Assembly: GCA_026395515.1 (NCBI GenBank)
Contig: JAPLYN010000005.1
Coordinates: forward strand, 361,521 to 425,520
DNA from: Candidatus Peregrinibacteria bacterium
GTDB lineage: Bacteria > Patescibacteriota > Gracilibacteria > UBA1369 > LOWO2-01-FULL-3
Direction: 5' to 3'
Length of the DNA: 64,000 bases
Shown: positions 56,866 through 64,000 of the stretch, piece by piece
Position numbering within the stretch: the first letter of the stretch is position 1
Layout of the letters: the number at the start of each line of letters is the position of its first letter
Notes under the pieces: model-generated
The model's database searches: none
What the model was told of the DNA's origin: nothing
The model's input: only the letters and a program-made list of their open reading frames with translations
Position numbers and translations under genes: made by a program

Positions 56866-57896
56866 CTAGGAAGCCTTATTATCTGTTAATTTTTCAAGCA
56901 GAAACCAATTGAAATATTTTTGTTTTTTCTCGTTGCAATGACTCTTTATCAATCCACTGTAACTGGAAATATTGCTGGAATTTAGTCTCGTCTGGGCGCG
57001 CATAAAGCTTCTTTTATTTAAATTTCTACCAGAGAGCCAGAATTTGATGCCGAGAAATTTAAGACCATGCGATGGCTTGAGAATTTTGTCGCTTTTGGGA
57101 TTCACAACTAATTTCAATTTATTATTCAAAAAATTGGTGACTTGTGTGCGAAATAATCTCAACTTTTCCAGATCATTTTCAACAATAATAAAATCATCGC
57201 CGTAGCGGAGGTACGAGCCCGCCTGCAATTCATGCTTAACAAATCTATCCAATTCGTTCAAATAAATATTGGCAAAAATCTGGCTGGTAAGATTGCCGAT
57301 TGGCATGCCGATTTTGCCGCCACCCGTAGAATTGAAACTGAAAATTATTTCTTTCAACAAATTTAAAGTTGTACTATCTTTGATACGAAATGAAAGAATT
57401 TTAAGCAAAATCTCTTGATCCACACTGTCAAAAAACTTTTTCACATCACATTTCCAGATGCAGGAAGAAGGCTTACACAAGCCATTTTTCTCGCGCCTGT
57501 GTGTGTGTGTGTGTGTGTAACAGAGCGCTTCAGAAAGCAAGCTGTTCTTTCAATGGCTCCCAACAATCCCTTCCCTTTGCGACAAGACCAAGCATCATAA
57601 ATAAAAGTTTTGTCGTAAATATTTTCCAAATAATCGTAGATCAATCGGTGAACTACGCGATCGCGAATATGAGCGACGGAAATTTCGCGACGCTTATTAT
57701 CATTAACAATAAATTTTCGGTAAGTGCCATGACGATAATTTCCGGAATTGAGGTCTCTAAAAAGAGTAGACAAATTTTTCTCGAGATAATACTGAAAATG
57801 ATGCAGTTCATCAGTCGCTTTTTTGCCTTTTCTGAACTCTCTCCAACTCCTCCAAATATTTTTTAAACTTAAATCTATGGATTCACTACCAATCAT
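56866..57896 (-). CDS. DGR reverse transcriptase, reading frame split at an AC repeat
   Basis: Frame 1 runs from ATG 57896 to a stop at 57441 (IWRSWREFRKGKK; ISVAHIRDRVVHRLIYDYLE; WSCRKGKGLLGAIERTACFL). Frame 2 continues to 56866 (WKCDVKKFFDSVDQEILL for motif A; GMPIGNLTSQIFANIYLNEL, with the DGR-typical IGNLTSQ; YLRYGDDFIIV, the catalytic YxDD motif; GLKFLGIKF). The switch lies exactly at a 21-nt AC tract, offset by -1. Removing one dinucleotide gives a continuous 342-residue protein with an extra His-Thr run between the RKGKG motif and motif A. The enzyme copies the template RNA with adenine mutagenesis. As written it is off, pending tract change or frameshifting. Confidence 0.93.
57498..57518 (-). 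repeat. Simple sequence repeat (AC)10A within the RT gene
   Basis: A 21-nt perfect dinucleotide tract encoding a His-Thr run, flanked by CTGTT and GGCGCG on the coding strand. It is the junction of the two RT frames. A tract of 19 or 25 nt would keep RT in frame; 21 nt does not. Confidence 0.95.
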
Positions 57897-58221
57897 AAAT
57901 AAAACTTATGAAGCCTACAAAAATATTATAGAGCTAAATATCCACATCACAAAACACAATAGATACGGCCTGGGAACGAGCTTGGAAAATTCTATAGTTG
58001 AATGTCTGGAAGAACTAATCATGACTAAAAACGCCCCCAAAACACTCAAGGCGGGATATCTCATTAGAGCCAGCAGCAAGCTGGAAATATCGACTTTAAA
58101 ACTCCGCCTACTCCTGGAACTGGCCATCGCCAATGAAACAAATATATTCCAAATCCAAGCAAAATTAGCCGAAATAGGCCGTATGCTTGGCGGTTGGCTA
58201 AAATCTGTCCAAAGTTTATAG
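57877..58221 (+). CDS. avd: DGR accessory variability determinant (Avd)
   Basis: A 114-residue four-helix-bundle protein from ATG 57877 (MDSLPIINKTYEAYKNII). Upstream frame is not protein-like. The family C-terminal signature is clear (AKLAEIGRMLGGWLKSV, close to the AEVGRILGSW of the Bordetella phage Avd), with RYGLGTSLENSIVECLEELI and helix 3 AGYLIRASSKLEISTLKLR. Avd forms a barrel pentamer that binds the RT and template RNA and is needed for retrohoming. Here it lies on the strand opposite to TR and RT; its start overlaps the RT start by 20 bp and its stop ends one base before the TR. Confidence 0.92.
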   Translation: MDSLPIINKTYEAYKNIIELNIHITKHNRYGLGTSLENSIVECLEELIMTKNAPKTLKAGYLIRASSKLEISTLKLRLLLELAIANETNIFQIQAKLAEIGRMLGGWLKSVQSL

Positions 58222-58497
58222 ACCCTTATCAGGCGACGCACGCCGCGATTATCATTCTCATTGTTCTGATTGTCATTGTTGACGTTAGAGTTCTGATTGT
58301 TAGGATTGAAGTTTACATTACGAGGCAACGACGGCGCCATGTTTGATGAAGATTGTCCGTTTCTACCTTTGCAGTCCGACTACCGCAAGGTAGGCGCAAC
58401 CGCGCAGTAGGCATTGGTTTGCATTATTTCACCCGGTCTAGCTCCGCTAGTGACGGAGCAGCCAAGGTAACCTTCACTCATACCTAAGGGTCTATAT
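58217..58497 (-). ncRNA. Candidate DGR template RNA with closing stem
   Basis: A perfect 12-bp inverted repeat brackets the TR: TATAGACCCTTA (58217-58228) and TAAGGGTCTATA (58485-58496). On the minus-strand RNA this would pair the 5' end with the bases just after the TR. Inside, 5' of the TR, are hairpins GCTCCG/CGGAGC (58441-58459) and CTACC/GGTAG (58380-58393). A CATAAT -10-like box at 58504-58509 places a start at about 58497, exactly at the closing stem; its -35 is weak. The RNA's 3' arm overlaps the avd stop codon. Confidence 0.55.
58222..58334 (-). repeat. DGR template repeat (TR)
   Basis: 113 bp, aligned without gaps to the VR at 58665-58777. Read on the minus strand it holds 14 AAY codons (Asn), whose A-mutagenesis gives many amino acids without stop codons. 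All 22 differences from the VR are at TR adenines (22 of 37). The A-free GC-rich stretch 58230-58248 near the 3' end fits the initiation-of-mutagenic-homing region. Confidence 0.95.
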
Positions 58498-58651
58498 TTT
58501 CAAATTATGATTTTTCAGACTTCTTCTTTAATTCAAAGCCTTTTTTAGAAAAACCACGCGAACGGCAGCTCTATCCAAGTAGAGTGACTATTCACCGTTG
58601 AATAAAATATAACAAAAAAATAAGTTTTAAAAAAGAATTAAAGATTAAATA

Positions 58652-59545
58652 CTAAGCCTTTTCAACCCTTAGCAGGCGACGCACGCCGCGAGAATCAACC
58701 TCACCGTACTGAAGGTCATCGCAGACGAGAGAGCCCTGATTGTTAGGATCGAAGAAAACATCACGAGGCAACGACGGATTTTCTTCTGACTCCAACCAAG
58801 ATGAACGCCATTCACTTTTATCAGGAGATTGTACAAAGTGTTTTCCTGTATGACTTTCATATTGTTGAATTTCTTCACTCTTGTCGTATGGTTCGGTGTA
58901 CGGGAACATTTCGTAACCTGTTGATTGACGTTTACCATCTTCACCAGAGATTAATTTACCGGTCATATCGTTTTTATCGTGTTTGTACAAAACTCTATCA
59001 CGTGTATTTTTGTAGTTCATCCCTTTCATCACCGGCTCATCTCCACGGTCGGAAATTAAAGGTCTGCCTTGTGCATCCACTCCAAACAATTGACCACCTT
59101 GTTCCATAGCTTGGGCAAGAGCAAGATAATGACCCTCATTTGCGAGTAAACGAGTTTGTATATATGCCCATGAAATTTTAGATTTTAGAGTCGGATCGGC
59201 GTCAAAATCTGCTTTGAAAGTTTTAAGGCGTGGGTCTACTTCTACAGATTCAGTAGGTGCTACAACCGCCTTCGCGGCTTGCCCCACCTCGGCAACAACA
59301 GCTTTTTCTGCTCCCTGTTCTTTTGCAATTGCAGATCTTAAAGCTTCAATGTCGTTATCCTTTCTTCTGGCAAAAACAATTGGATCCACTTTAACTCCAG
59401 TCTGTTCTAACTGAATTCTAGCAATTTCAATCAAATTTTTTGCATCAGAAACTAACTTAGATTCTGGAGAATCAAATTCTGTTTGGCGCTTTTGAGGGCC
59501 AAGTTTTTCTGCGTCGTAACCTTCAGGCAATTGATTCAATTCCAT
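58652..59545 (-). CDS. DGR target protein with variable C-terminal CLec-type domain
   Basis: A 297-residue protein without signal peptide or membrane helix. The N-terminal half is helical (about 25-150); the C-terminal half has the DGR target-fold pattern (KISWAYIQTRLLANEGHYLALA; KGMNYKNTRDRVLYK; EWRSSWLES) and ends with the variable part and the constant RGVRRLLRVEKA. Compared with the TR, 13 residues differ, 12 of them at Asn (AAY) codons, now Asp, Phe, Gly, Leu, Cys, Tyr, Val or Ser. It has its own strong promoter. A cytoplasmic or non-classically exported binding protein is likely; the ligand is unknown. Confidence 0.9.
   Translation of the reverse strand: MELNQLPEGYDAEKLGPQKRQTEFDSPESKLVSDAKNLIEIARIQLEQTGVKVDPIVFARRKDNDIEALRSAIAKEQGAEKAVVAEVGQAAKAVVAPTESVEVDPRLKTFKADFDADPTLKSKISWAYIQTRLLANEGHYLALAQAMEQGGQLFGVDAQGRPLISDRGDEPVMKGMNYKNTRDRVLYKHDKNDMTGKLISGEDGKRQSTGYEMFPYTEPYDKSEEIQQYESHTGKHFVQSPDKSEWRSSWLESEENPSLPRDVFFDPNNQGSLVCDDLQYGEVDSRGVRRLLRVEKA
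58665..58777 (-). repeat. DGR variable repeat (VR)
   Basis: The 113-bp 3' end of the target gene. Identical to the TR at all 76 non-adenine positions and at 15 of 37 adenine positions. The stop codon follows about 4 codons after the end of the repeat. Confidence 0.95.
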
Positions 59546-59575
59546 AAAATTATAGATTTAAATATTCAGCGACAA

Positions 59576-59604
59576 ATAATAACTACTTTTATAGATTTTG
59601 TCAA
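59576..59604 (-). promoter_or_regulatory. Promoter of the DGR target gene
   Basis: Minus strand TTGACA (59599-59604), 17-nt spacer, TATTAT (59576-59581). It is a near-consensus housekeeping promoter with a leader of about 25 nt. Confidence 0.8.
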
Positions 59605-59815
59605 GATTGGCCGGCGGAAAGCCACAAACTCAGCCAAAAATTCACTAATCAGACCCACCTCGAAACCCATCCACTCATTAAACCAGGGTGAGCGCATACT
59701 CACCAATATTTCGCCCCTTTTGTCAGCCTAAAATGGTAATTTTACAATGGGAATTTCTCACAAAAAAGAGCAAAATAAAAGGTGCTTTTAAGAGAAATTT
59801 TAATCAAGAAAATCT

Positions 59816-60883
59816 ATGAAAAATAATTTCCAAAAATCCAGCCCAACTCTCCTCCGCGCCAGGACCATCAAACCGCAGATATCAATTCATCAAATCTACA
59901 AACTCCCAAAATCATTCGATACCTCCTGGCTCACCATCCACAACCAATTCTCCACATACGGACGCAACGCCAAAGAGTGGATGCGAAAGTGTGCGCTACT
60001 TCTGCCGGAAATCGAAAGACAGCAAATCTGGCGCAAAAAAAGATTCCATAATATTTACGATTATGCTGCGAAATTGGCTGGAATGAGCAGGGAGCAAGTC
60101 AACGATGCACTGTGGATTCTTAATAAAATAAAGGACAAACCAGCTTTGCTAAAAGTAGTAGAAATAAAGGGGCTAAATGCAATCAGACCAATTATCTCAA
60201 TCGCTACTCAGGAAAACGCAATCTTTTTGGCAGAAAAAGCAACAATCATGAGCAACCATACCCTACGAGCTTACGCAAAAGGCATTAATCAAGGATTACT
60301 CACTTCGTCAAAGAATGAACAATTTAACAGATTAGACTTCCGTGACGTCACGACAGCTCAATCTGCAAATTTGCAAATAGAAATAGACGACGCTGAAAAA
60401 CCAGCGGACCAGAATTGCCTCCCAAAGATCACCATCCTCATCCAACTCGATCCTCAAGTCGCCGACCAACTCCAAAAAATCAAAGGACAAGCAGATTGGA
60501 ACGAGACTATTCGCGAACTTCTCAAATTGCGCGAAGAGAAATTGGAGCAGGAAAAACCGAAAACAGTCGAAAATGCCACCCGTCCCATCCCGACAAAAAT
60601 AGAAAAATATGCGATAGCCAAAACTAACTCTACATGCGCCTTCCCCAGCTGCACAAAACCTTACGAAATCCTGCATCACACCGACAGATTCGCCCAATAC
60701 CATACCCATGATCCGGATCGTATTATTCCACTCTGTAAAGCTCACGAAAATCTCGCACATCTCGGCCTTATTGAAAACGAAAATCAGCCGCCGGAAAACT
60801 GGAGACTTCGCGCCCAACCTGATTACGACGATCCGAAATACGAAGTGGATAGAATTGTGGGGAGATTTAGACAGCAGTCCTAG
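59816..60883 (+). CDS. HNH endonuclease-domain protein
   Basis: A 355-residue protein. The N-terminal 130 residues are helical and basic (KLPKSFDTSWLTIHNQF; YAAKLAGMSREQVNDALW). A middle segment about 195-245 looks like a short ribbon-helix unit (ITILIQLDPQVADQLQKI). The C-terminal HNH nuclease is clear: CAFPSCTKPYEILHHTDRF, then RIIPLCKAHENLAHLG, with the Cys residues for zinc and His-His for catalysis. The function may be a homing or mobile-element nuclease. It is divergent from the DGR target gene with 270 bp between, and no further transposition genes are present. Confidence 0.85.
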   Translation: MKNNFQKSSPTLLRARTIKPQISIHQIYKLPKSFDTSWLTIHNQFSTYGRNAKEWMRKCALLLPEIERQQIWRKKRFHNIYDYAAKLAGMSREQVNDALWILNKIKDKPALLKVVEIKGLNAIRPIISIATQENAIFLAEKATIMSNHTLRAYAKGINQGLLTSSKNEQFNRLDFRDVTTAQSANLQIEIDDAEKPADQNCLPKITILIQLDPQVADQLQKIKGQADWNETIRELLKLREEKLEQEKPKTVENATRPIPTKIEKYAIAKTNSTCAFPSCTKPYEILHHTDRFAQYHTHDPDRIIPLCKAHENLAHLGLIENENQPPENWRLRAQPDYDDPKYEVDRIVGRFRQQS

Positions 60884-61115
60884 CGGTAGCGAAAGAATTC
60901 GAGCAATTTTGGGAAACAATGACACTTTGCAAGTAATGATGAAGTACATGAGTAATTCTTGCAAAAAAAAATGCACAAAATTTCATCGCCAACAATCAGG
61001 CGCGCAAAAAAATTCCCCCGGAAGGACAAACACCAAACCAGAGGAATTCACAAAAGAATAAACTCAACATTCCTCGCGAACAAATGCTCTATATTTTTTA
61101 ACGCTTCACGCTCGC

Positions 61116-61577
61116 CTAGAACGGCAAATCATCAATTTTTACTTCGTCTCCACCTACTGGAGCCGGAGCTTCTTCCTGTGCAGAATCATCTTTGCTAAGT
61201 CCGCCAGCTTCTCTCTGGTAGCTTCCACCACCCATTTCTCCACCTTTCTTATCTAACATAATCATATTGTCCGCCACGATCTCTGTCCTGTATCTCTTTA
61301 CTCCGTCTTCACCTTCCCAATCACGAGTCTGTAAACGTCCTTCAATAAACACTTTGCTTCCTTTCTTCAAATACTGACCGCAAATTTCAGCCAATTTTCT
61401 CCAAGCCACTACATTATGAAACTCAGTTTTACTTTGCTGTGCACCACTTTGATCCTTCCAACTAAAATTAGTCGCGATTCCAAGAGTAGTAACAACTTGT
61501 CCACCGGGAATCTGCTTCATTTCAGGATCACGAGTCAAATTTCCAATCAGCTGCACTCGGTTTAATGACATGGCCAT
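61116..61577 (-). CDS. ssb: Single-stranded DNA-binding protein
   Basis: The start is placed at ATG 61577 (MAMSLNRVQLIG), giving 153 residues; the upstream frame is not SSB-like. OB-fold: LIGNLTRDPEMKQIPGG, NFSWKDQSG, TEFHNVVAWRKLAEICGQYLKKGSKVFIEGRLQTRDW, then a disordered Gly/Gln/Ala tail ending in IDDLPF, the conserved acidic tip that recruits partner proteins. It protects single strands in replication and repair. Confidence 0.97.
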   Translation of the reverse strand: MAMSLNRVQLIGNLTRDPEMKQIPGGQVVTTLGIATNFSWKDQSGAQQSKTEFHNVVAWRKLAEICGQYLKKGSKVFIEGRLQTRDWEGEDGVKRYRTEIVADNMIMLDKKGGEMGGGSYQREAGGLSKDDSAQEEAPAPVGGDEVKIDDLPF

Positions 61578-61688
61578 AGAATTTCGGGTTAGTTTTTTAC
61601 GCGTTCGAAAAATACCGCCGACTGGCAACAAACTCAATTAGATTTCCGACAAATCCCTTGCGTGCACTAGGAATAAGTTAAATAATCA

Positions 61689-61922
61689 TTAAAATTCCTT
61701 CGCGGCTTTTCCAGATGTTTCCACCGGTCCTTCCTCCGAAGGGTTAGTTTTTACCTTAATTCTTTCGCTGAAGTCCCCTATTTCCATAGGATTTTTACAA
61801 ATTTCCAGTCTGGAATAACGAAAAACCACGTATCCAAAAAGAAAAGTTAGCAAAAGACTCATACTCAGCGCAACGATCAAAAACCATTGTTCTGTTGTTA
61901 TTTTGCGAATTTCGGCTATCAT
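61689..61922 (-). CDS. Small single-pass membrane protein
   Basis: A 77-residue protein with one membrane helix (about 13-33, FLIVALSMSLLLTFLFGYVVF) and a short polar tail. I recognise no family. It diverges from the methyltransferase gene by 34 bp. Confidence 0.55.
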   Translation of the reverse strand: MIAEIRKITTEQWFLIVALSMSLLLTFLFGYVVFRYSRLEICKNPMEIGDFSERIKVKTNPSEEGPVETSGKAAKEF

Positions 61923-61956
61923 ATGCGTAATTTGTTAAGTAATAAGTCTAAAAAAT

Positions 61957-63138
61957 ATGAGTTTATACGCTTTTGAGTTAGGAAGAAAAAAAGATCTTTG
62001 CTTCGCGGAATTAATTACTGTTCTTGGTAAAGATAAGTTAGTTGAACGCAACCTAGATACCGCTATTTTTGATCTGAAAATTCCTAATTATCAGGGACTA
62101 CAGGACAAGCTCGGTGGAACTGTAAAAATTATTAAACTTTGGAACAAAATTCCTCTTGAAGATACTCGTGCCGACAAGCTAGAAAAGCACATCAAGCCTC
62201 ATCTGGAGGAGATCTTCACTGACCACAAAGGCAAAATAAATTTCGCCGTTTCCACCCTAAGTTTCAATAATCCTAAAGAGATTAATATCAAACAAATCTT
62301 AAATTTTTCTAAATTAATTCTAAAATCTTTAGGATTGAACAGTCGTTTCGTAAATAAAAACTTCGAAAACACTAAGCCGTCGACTATTTACGCAGCTCAT
62401 GTACTAGAAAAAGGTATCGATATTAATATCATCAAAGGAAACGAAGACATTTTCATCGGTGAAACTGTTGCTATCCAAGATATAGACAAGTACAGCAAAC
62501 GCGATTACGACAAGCCTTGGCGCGACGCTAAAGTAGGAATGCTTCCACCAAAGGTAGCTCAGATTATGGTGAATCTTGCTGGAGCAAATACTAAATCTAT
62601 TTATGATCCATTCTGCGGTACTGGTAGTACTTTGGTAGAAGGATTATTGATGGGCAAAGACGTCGTCGGTTCCGACATCGATCAGAGAATGATTGATTAC
62701 TCTGAAGGAAATGCTAGATGGACTGAACAAGAATTCCAAACTAAAAACGTTTATAGAGTTTTCACTAAAGACGCACGCTTCCTTACAAAAGAAGATTTGC
62801 CAGAAAAAGTGGACGCAATTATCACTGAAGGATACCTTAGCGAACCTGTAAGCCGCTTACCTGCTCCAGAAATTAGACAAAAAGTTTTCCGTGAATTGGC
62901 TAATTTACATTTGAATTGGCTCACCGCTATCCACCGAATCACCCCAAAGAACTGCAAGGTGGTGATGTGTGTGGCCGGTTTCAGGAAGAATAACGACAAA
63001 TACCACCCAGAATACGAATTCCTACCTAGGTTCAACGATTTAGTCCAAGAAACAGGCTACAGAGTCGTTGCCAGCTACATCTACGATAGACCAGACCAAA
63101 TCGTAGTAAGAGAAATTAAGGTTTTGGAGAAGCTATAG
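61957..63138 (+). CDS. Trm11-like RNA/DNA methyltransferase family protein
   Basis: A 393-residue protein. The N-terminal half is THUMP-like in position; the C-terminal half is a SAM-dependent Rossmann fold with motif I SIYDPFCGTGSTLVEGLLMG, acidic GSDIDQRMI and DKPWRDAKVGMLPPKVAQIMVNLA. The usual catalytic (D/N)PPY is replaced here by a TEGYLSEP segment, so amino-methyl transfer cannot be taken for granted. It is most like the Trm11/TrmG10 tRNA group. The stop overlaps the next gene by 23 bp. Confidence 0.8.
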   Translation: MSLYAFELGRKKDLCFAELITVLGKDKLVERNLDTAIFDLKIPNYQGLQDKLGGTVKIIKLWNKIPLEDTRADKLEKHIKPHLEEIFTDHKGKINFAVSTLSFNNPKEINIKQILNFSKLILKSLGLNSRFVNKNFENTKPSTIYAAHVLEKGIDINIIKGNEDIFIGETVAIQDIDKYSKRDYDKPWRDAKVGMLPPKVAQIMVNLAGANTKSIYDPFCGTGSTLVEGLLMGKDVVGSDIDQRMIDYSEGNARWTEQEFQTKNVYRVFTKDARFLTKEDLPEKVDAIITEGYLSEPVSRLPAPEIRQKVFRELANLHLNWLTAIHRITPKNCKVVMCVAGFRKNNDKYHPEYEFLPRFNDLVQETGYRVVASYIYDRPDQIVVREIKVLEKL

Positions 63139-63532
63139 ATTTAAGAGCGCGTTTTCCAATCTTTGTCCCTATTAAGGCTCCAGCAGTCCAAAGAGTTGGC
63201 GACGCTGCTAATAAACTAGCTCCAGCACCCATGGCCGCCAAAGCTTTTACTTCTGTATCTCCCGGACAGATTATGTAAGCCCCAGCACCAACTGCAATAG
63301 CCTTTCCTCCATTGTAAATTAGTAGTCCTGGAATTCCCAATTTGCTAACCAAATCACGCACTTTACCAGCAATTCTTAAGGATTTTGGAGAGCTTTTCAA
63401 GGCATTCTCCATCGCCACATCGAGCTCCTCCTCTGTCACACCTTCATAGGCAGAAAAACGTCGTTCCAAAAGCTCCAAAGCCTCCTCATCCGGCTGAGTC
63501 TCCCAATCTATTTTATGCTCACTCAAATCCAT
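63116..63532 (-). CDS. Small hypothetical membrane protein
   Basis: A 138-residue protein: an acidic N-terminal 60 residues (WETQPDEEALELLERRF) followed by two glycine-rich hydrophobic segments at about 75-95 and 97-120 (ALAAMGAGASLLAASPTLW). Function unknown. It is convergent with the methyltransferase gene. Confidence 0.6.
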   Translation of the reverse strand: MDLSEHKIDWETQPDEEALELLERRFSAYEGVTEEELDVAMENALKSSPKSLRIAGKVRDLVSKLGIPGLLIYNGGKAIAVGAGAYIICPGDTEVKALAAMGAGASLLAASPTLWTAGALIGTKIGKRALKSIASPKP

Positions 63533-63648
63533 TTCAATGGGTCAGTTTCTAAAAATTGTTACATAAATATCAAAATAACATTGAAATATCAATACTCCTT
63601 ACGTATATTGTCCCTGTTCGAAGGGCCCAGAAGGCCCAAATCTAACAC

Positions 63649-63723
63649 TCCCGAGTAGCGCAGCGGTAGCGCAGCTCGCTGTTAACGAGTTGGTCGACAG
63701 TTCGAATCTGTCCTCGGGAGCCA
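63649..63723 (+). tRNA. tRNA-Asn(GTT)
   Basis: A 75-nt tRNA: acceptor TCCCGAG/CTCGGGA, anticodon stem GCTCG/CGAGT with loop CTGTTAA, anticodon GTT, T loop GTTCGAATC, encoded CCA. Confidence 0.96.
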
Positions 63724-63738
63724 GTTTTCATTTCAGTA

Positions 63739-64000
63739 CTATCTATACCCTGGCTGACTTTTCACTATTTGAAGATCCAATTTCCCTTGTAACTCTGGAG
63801 AAACTTTCTTTTTAAGCTCCATCGCTTTCTCATATATAGCTTCACCACCATAAGATCTAGCAAGATTTATCGACAAACTCACAAGCAGAGGCATATGAGT
63901 TTCAATTTACTGAGAATTAAGATCACCACGCGCTAACTCAGCCTCTACCAAATTCATTCTAGTAACACACTCAGTAGAGATAAGATATCCAGCAAAAGCC
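63739..64000 (-). pseudogene. Gene interrupted by an in-frame TAA (5' end outside window)
   Basis: Read on the minus strand from the right edge, the frame gives AFAGYLISTECVTRMNLVEA, then RGDLNSQ and a TAA at 63907-63909. The same frame continues open for 55 more codons (IETHMPLLVSLSINLARSYG ... KVSPELQGKLDL) to a TAG at 63739. Both parts look like one helical protein. A recent nonsense mutation or sequence error is the simplest explanation; I do not know the family. Confidence 0.5.

Noticed and set aside
56669-56869. 66-codon plus-strand frame at the RT 3' end
   Set aside because: Overlaps the direct repeats and RT end, no ribosome-binding site, no protein character.
57915-58340. Open frame reading through the TR on the minus strand (MAPSLPRNVNFNPNNQ...)
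   Set aside because: The protein-like part is just the template repeat; the rest is antisense of avd. The TR acts as RNA template, not as a gene.
58341-58500. GEMM-like (c-di-GMP) riboswitch or RNase P fragment upstream of TR
   Set aside because: Short stretches such as GCAAACC and GGGTGAAAT look familiar, but the required conserved cores and pairing order are missing.

Overview
The window looks like chromosomal DNA of a Patescibacteria (Candidate Phyla Radiation) bacterium, with a Peregrinibacteria-like lineage as the best guess. The DNA is AT-rich by eye, most genes lack a clear Shine-Dalgarno, and typical CPR surface and envelope families are present (lamin-tail-domain protein, SLH protein, CSLREA-type beta-helix protein, chromosomal TraG/HerA-like ATPase, Cys-rich zinc proteins). 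TGA acts as a normal stop (phosphate permease, ABC ATPase overlapping the permease start), which argues against the recoded Gracilibacteria/Absconditabacteria. The lineage assignment is inference.

Layout. 1-7090: partial Rel/Spo homologue, an acidic membrane-anchored protein, MscS, a lipase-like hydrolase, a Yip1-like protein and a lipoprotein. 7091-17630: bL25, YbaB, MltG, FecR-domain protein, DnaA, RseP, RRF, UMP kinase, an HD hydrolase and RlmN. 17683-28829: a fused hydrolase/M15 peptidase, GroEL-GroES under a CIRCE operator, a 1721-residue secreted beta-helix protein and RNase Y. 29097-38889: surface and membrane proteins, a conjugation-type ATPase, a DMT transporter, a Cys-rich protein and small membrane proteins. 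38933-44406: tRNA-Ser, a self-inhibited Fic protein behind a repeated operator-like site, a K+-independent-type membrane pyrophosphatase, lactate dehydrogenase and quinone-type dihydroorotate dehydrogenase. 45956-51699: a seven-gene minus-strand run headed by an ECF sigma factor and holding a MacAB-like efflux system. 51741-56039: GDPD-like protein, tRNA-Gln, PiT phosphate permease with its PhoU-like partner, alanine dehydrogenase and guanylate kinase. 59816-64000: HNH endonuclease, SSB, a small membrane protein, a Trm11-like methyltransferase, tRNA-Asn and a gene broken by an in-frame stop.

The outstanding system is a diversity-generating retroelement (DGR) at 56866-59545. The target gene ends in a 113-bp variable repeat (VR). 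A 113-bp template repeat (TR) lies 443 bp away. The two differ at 22 positions, and every one is an adenine in the TR coding strand (22 of 37 A; the other 76 positions are identical). The accessory gene avd and a DGR-type reverse transcriptase (RT) complete the set. Three things are unusual. The RT frame is broken exactly at a 21-nt AC/TG tract, so losing one dinucleotide would restore a 342-residue enzyme, which looks like phase variation of mutagenesis. avd lies on the opposite strand and exactly fills the space between TR and RT. A perfect 12-bp inverted repeat brackets the TR and could close a discrete template RNA of about 280 nt.

Other points to check are a Rel homologue with a normal synthetase but a stripped hydrolase site, a candidate structured RNA with a consensus promoter beside the DGR (56175-56700), and a plus-strand terminator with no obvious gene behind dnaA.
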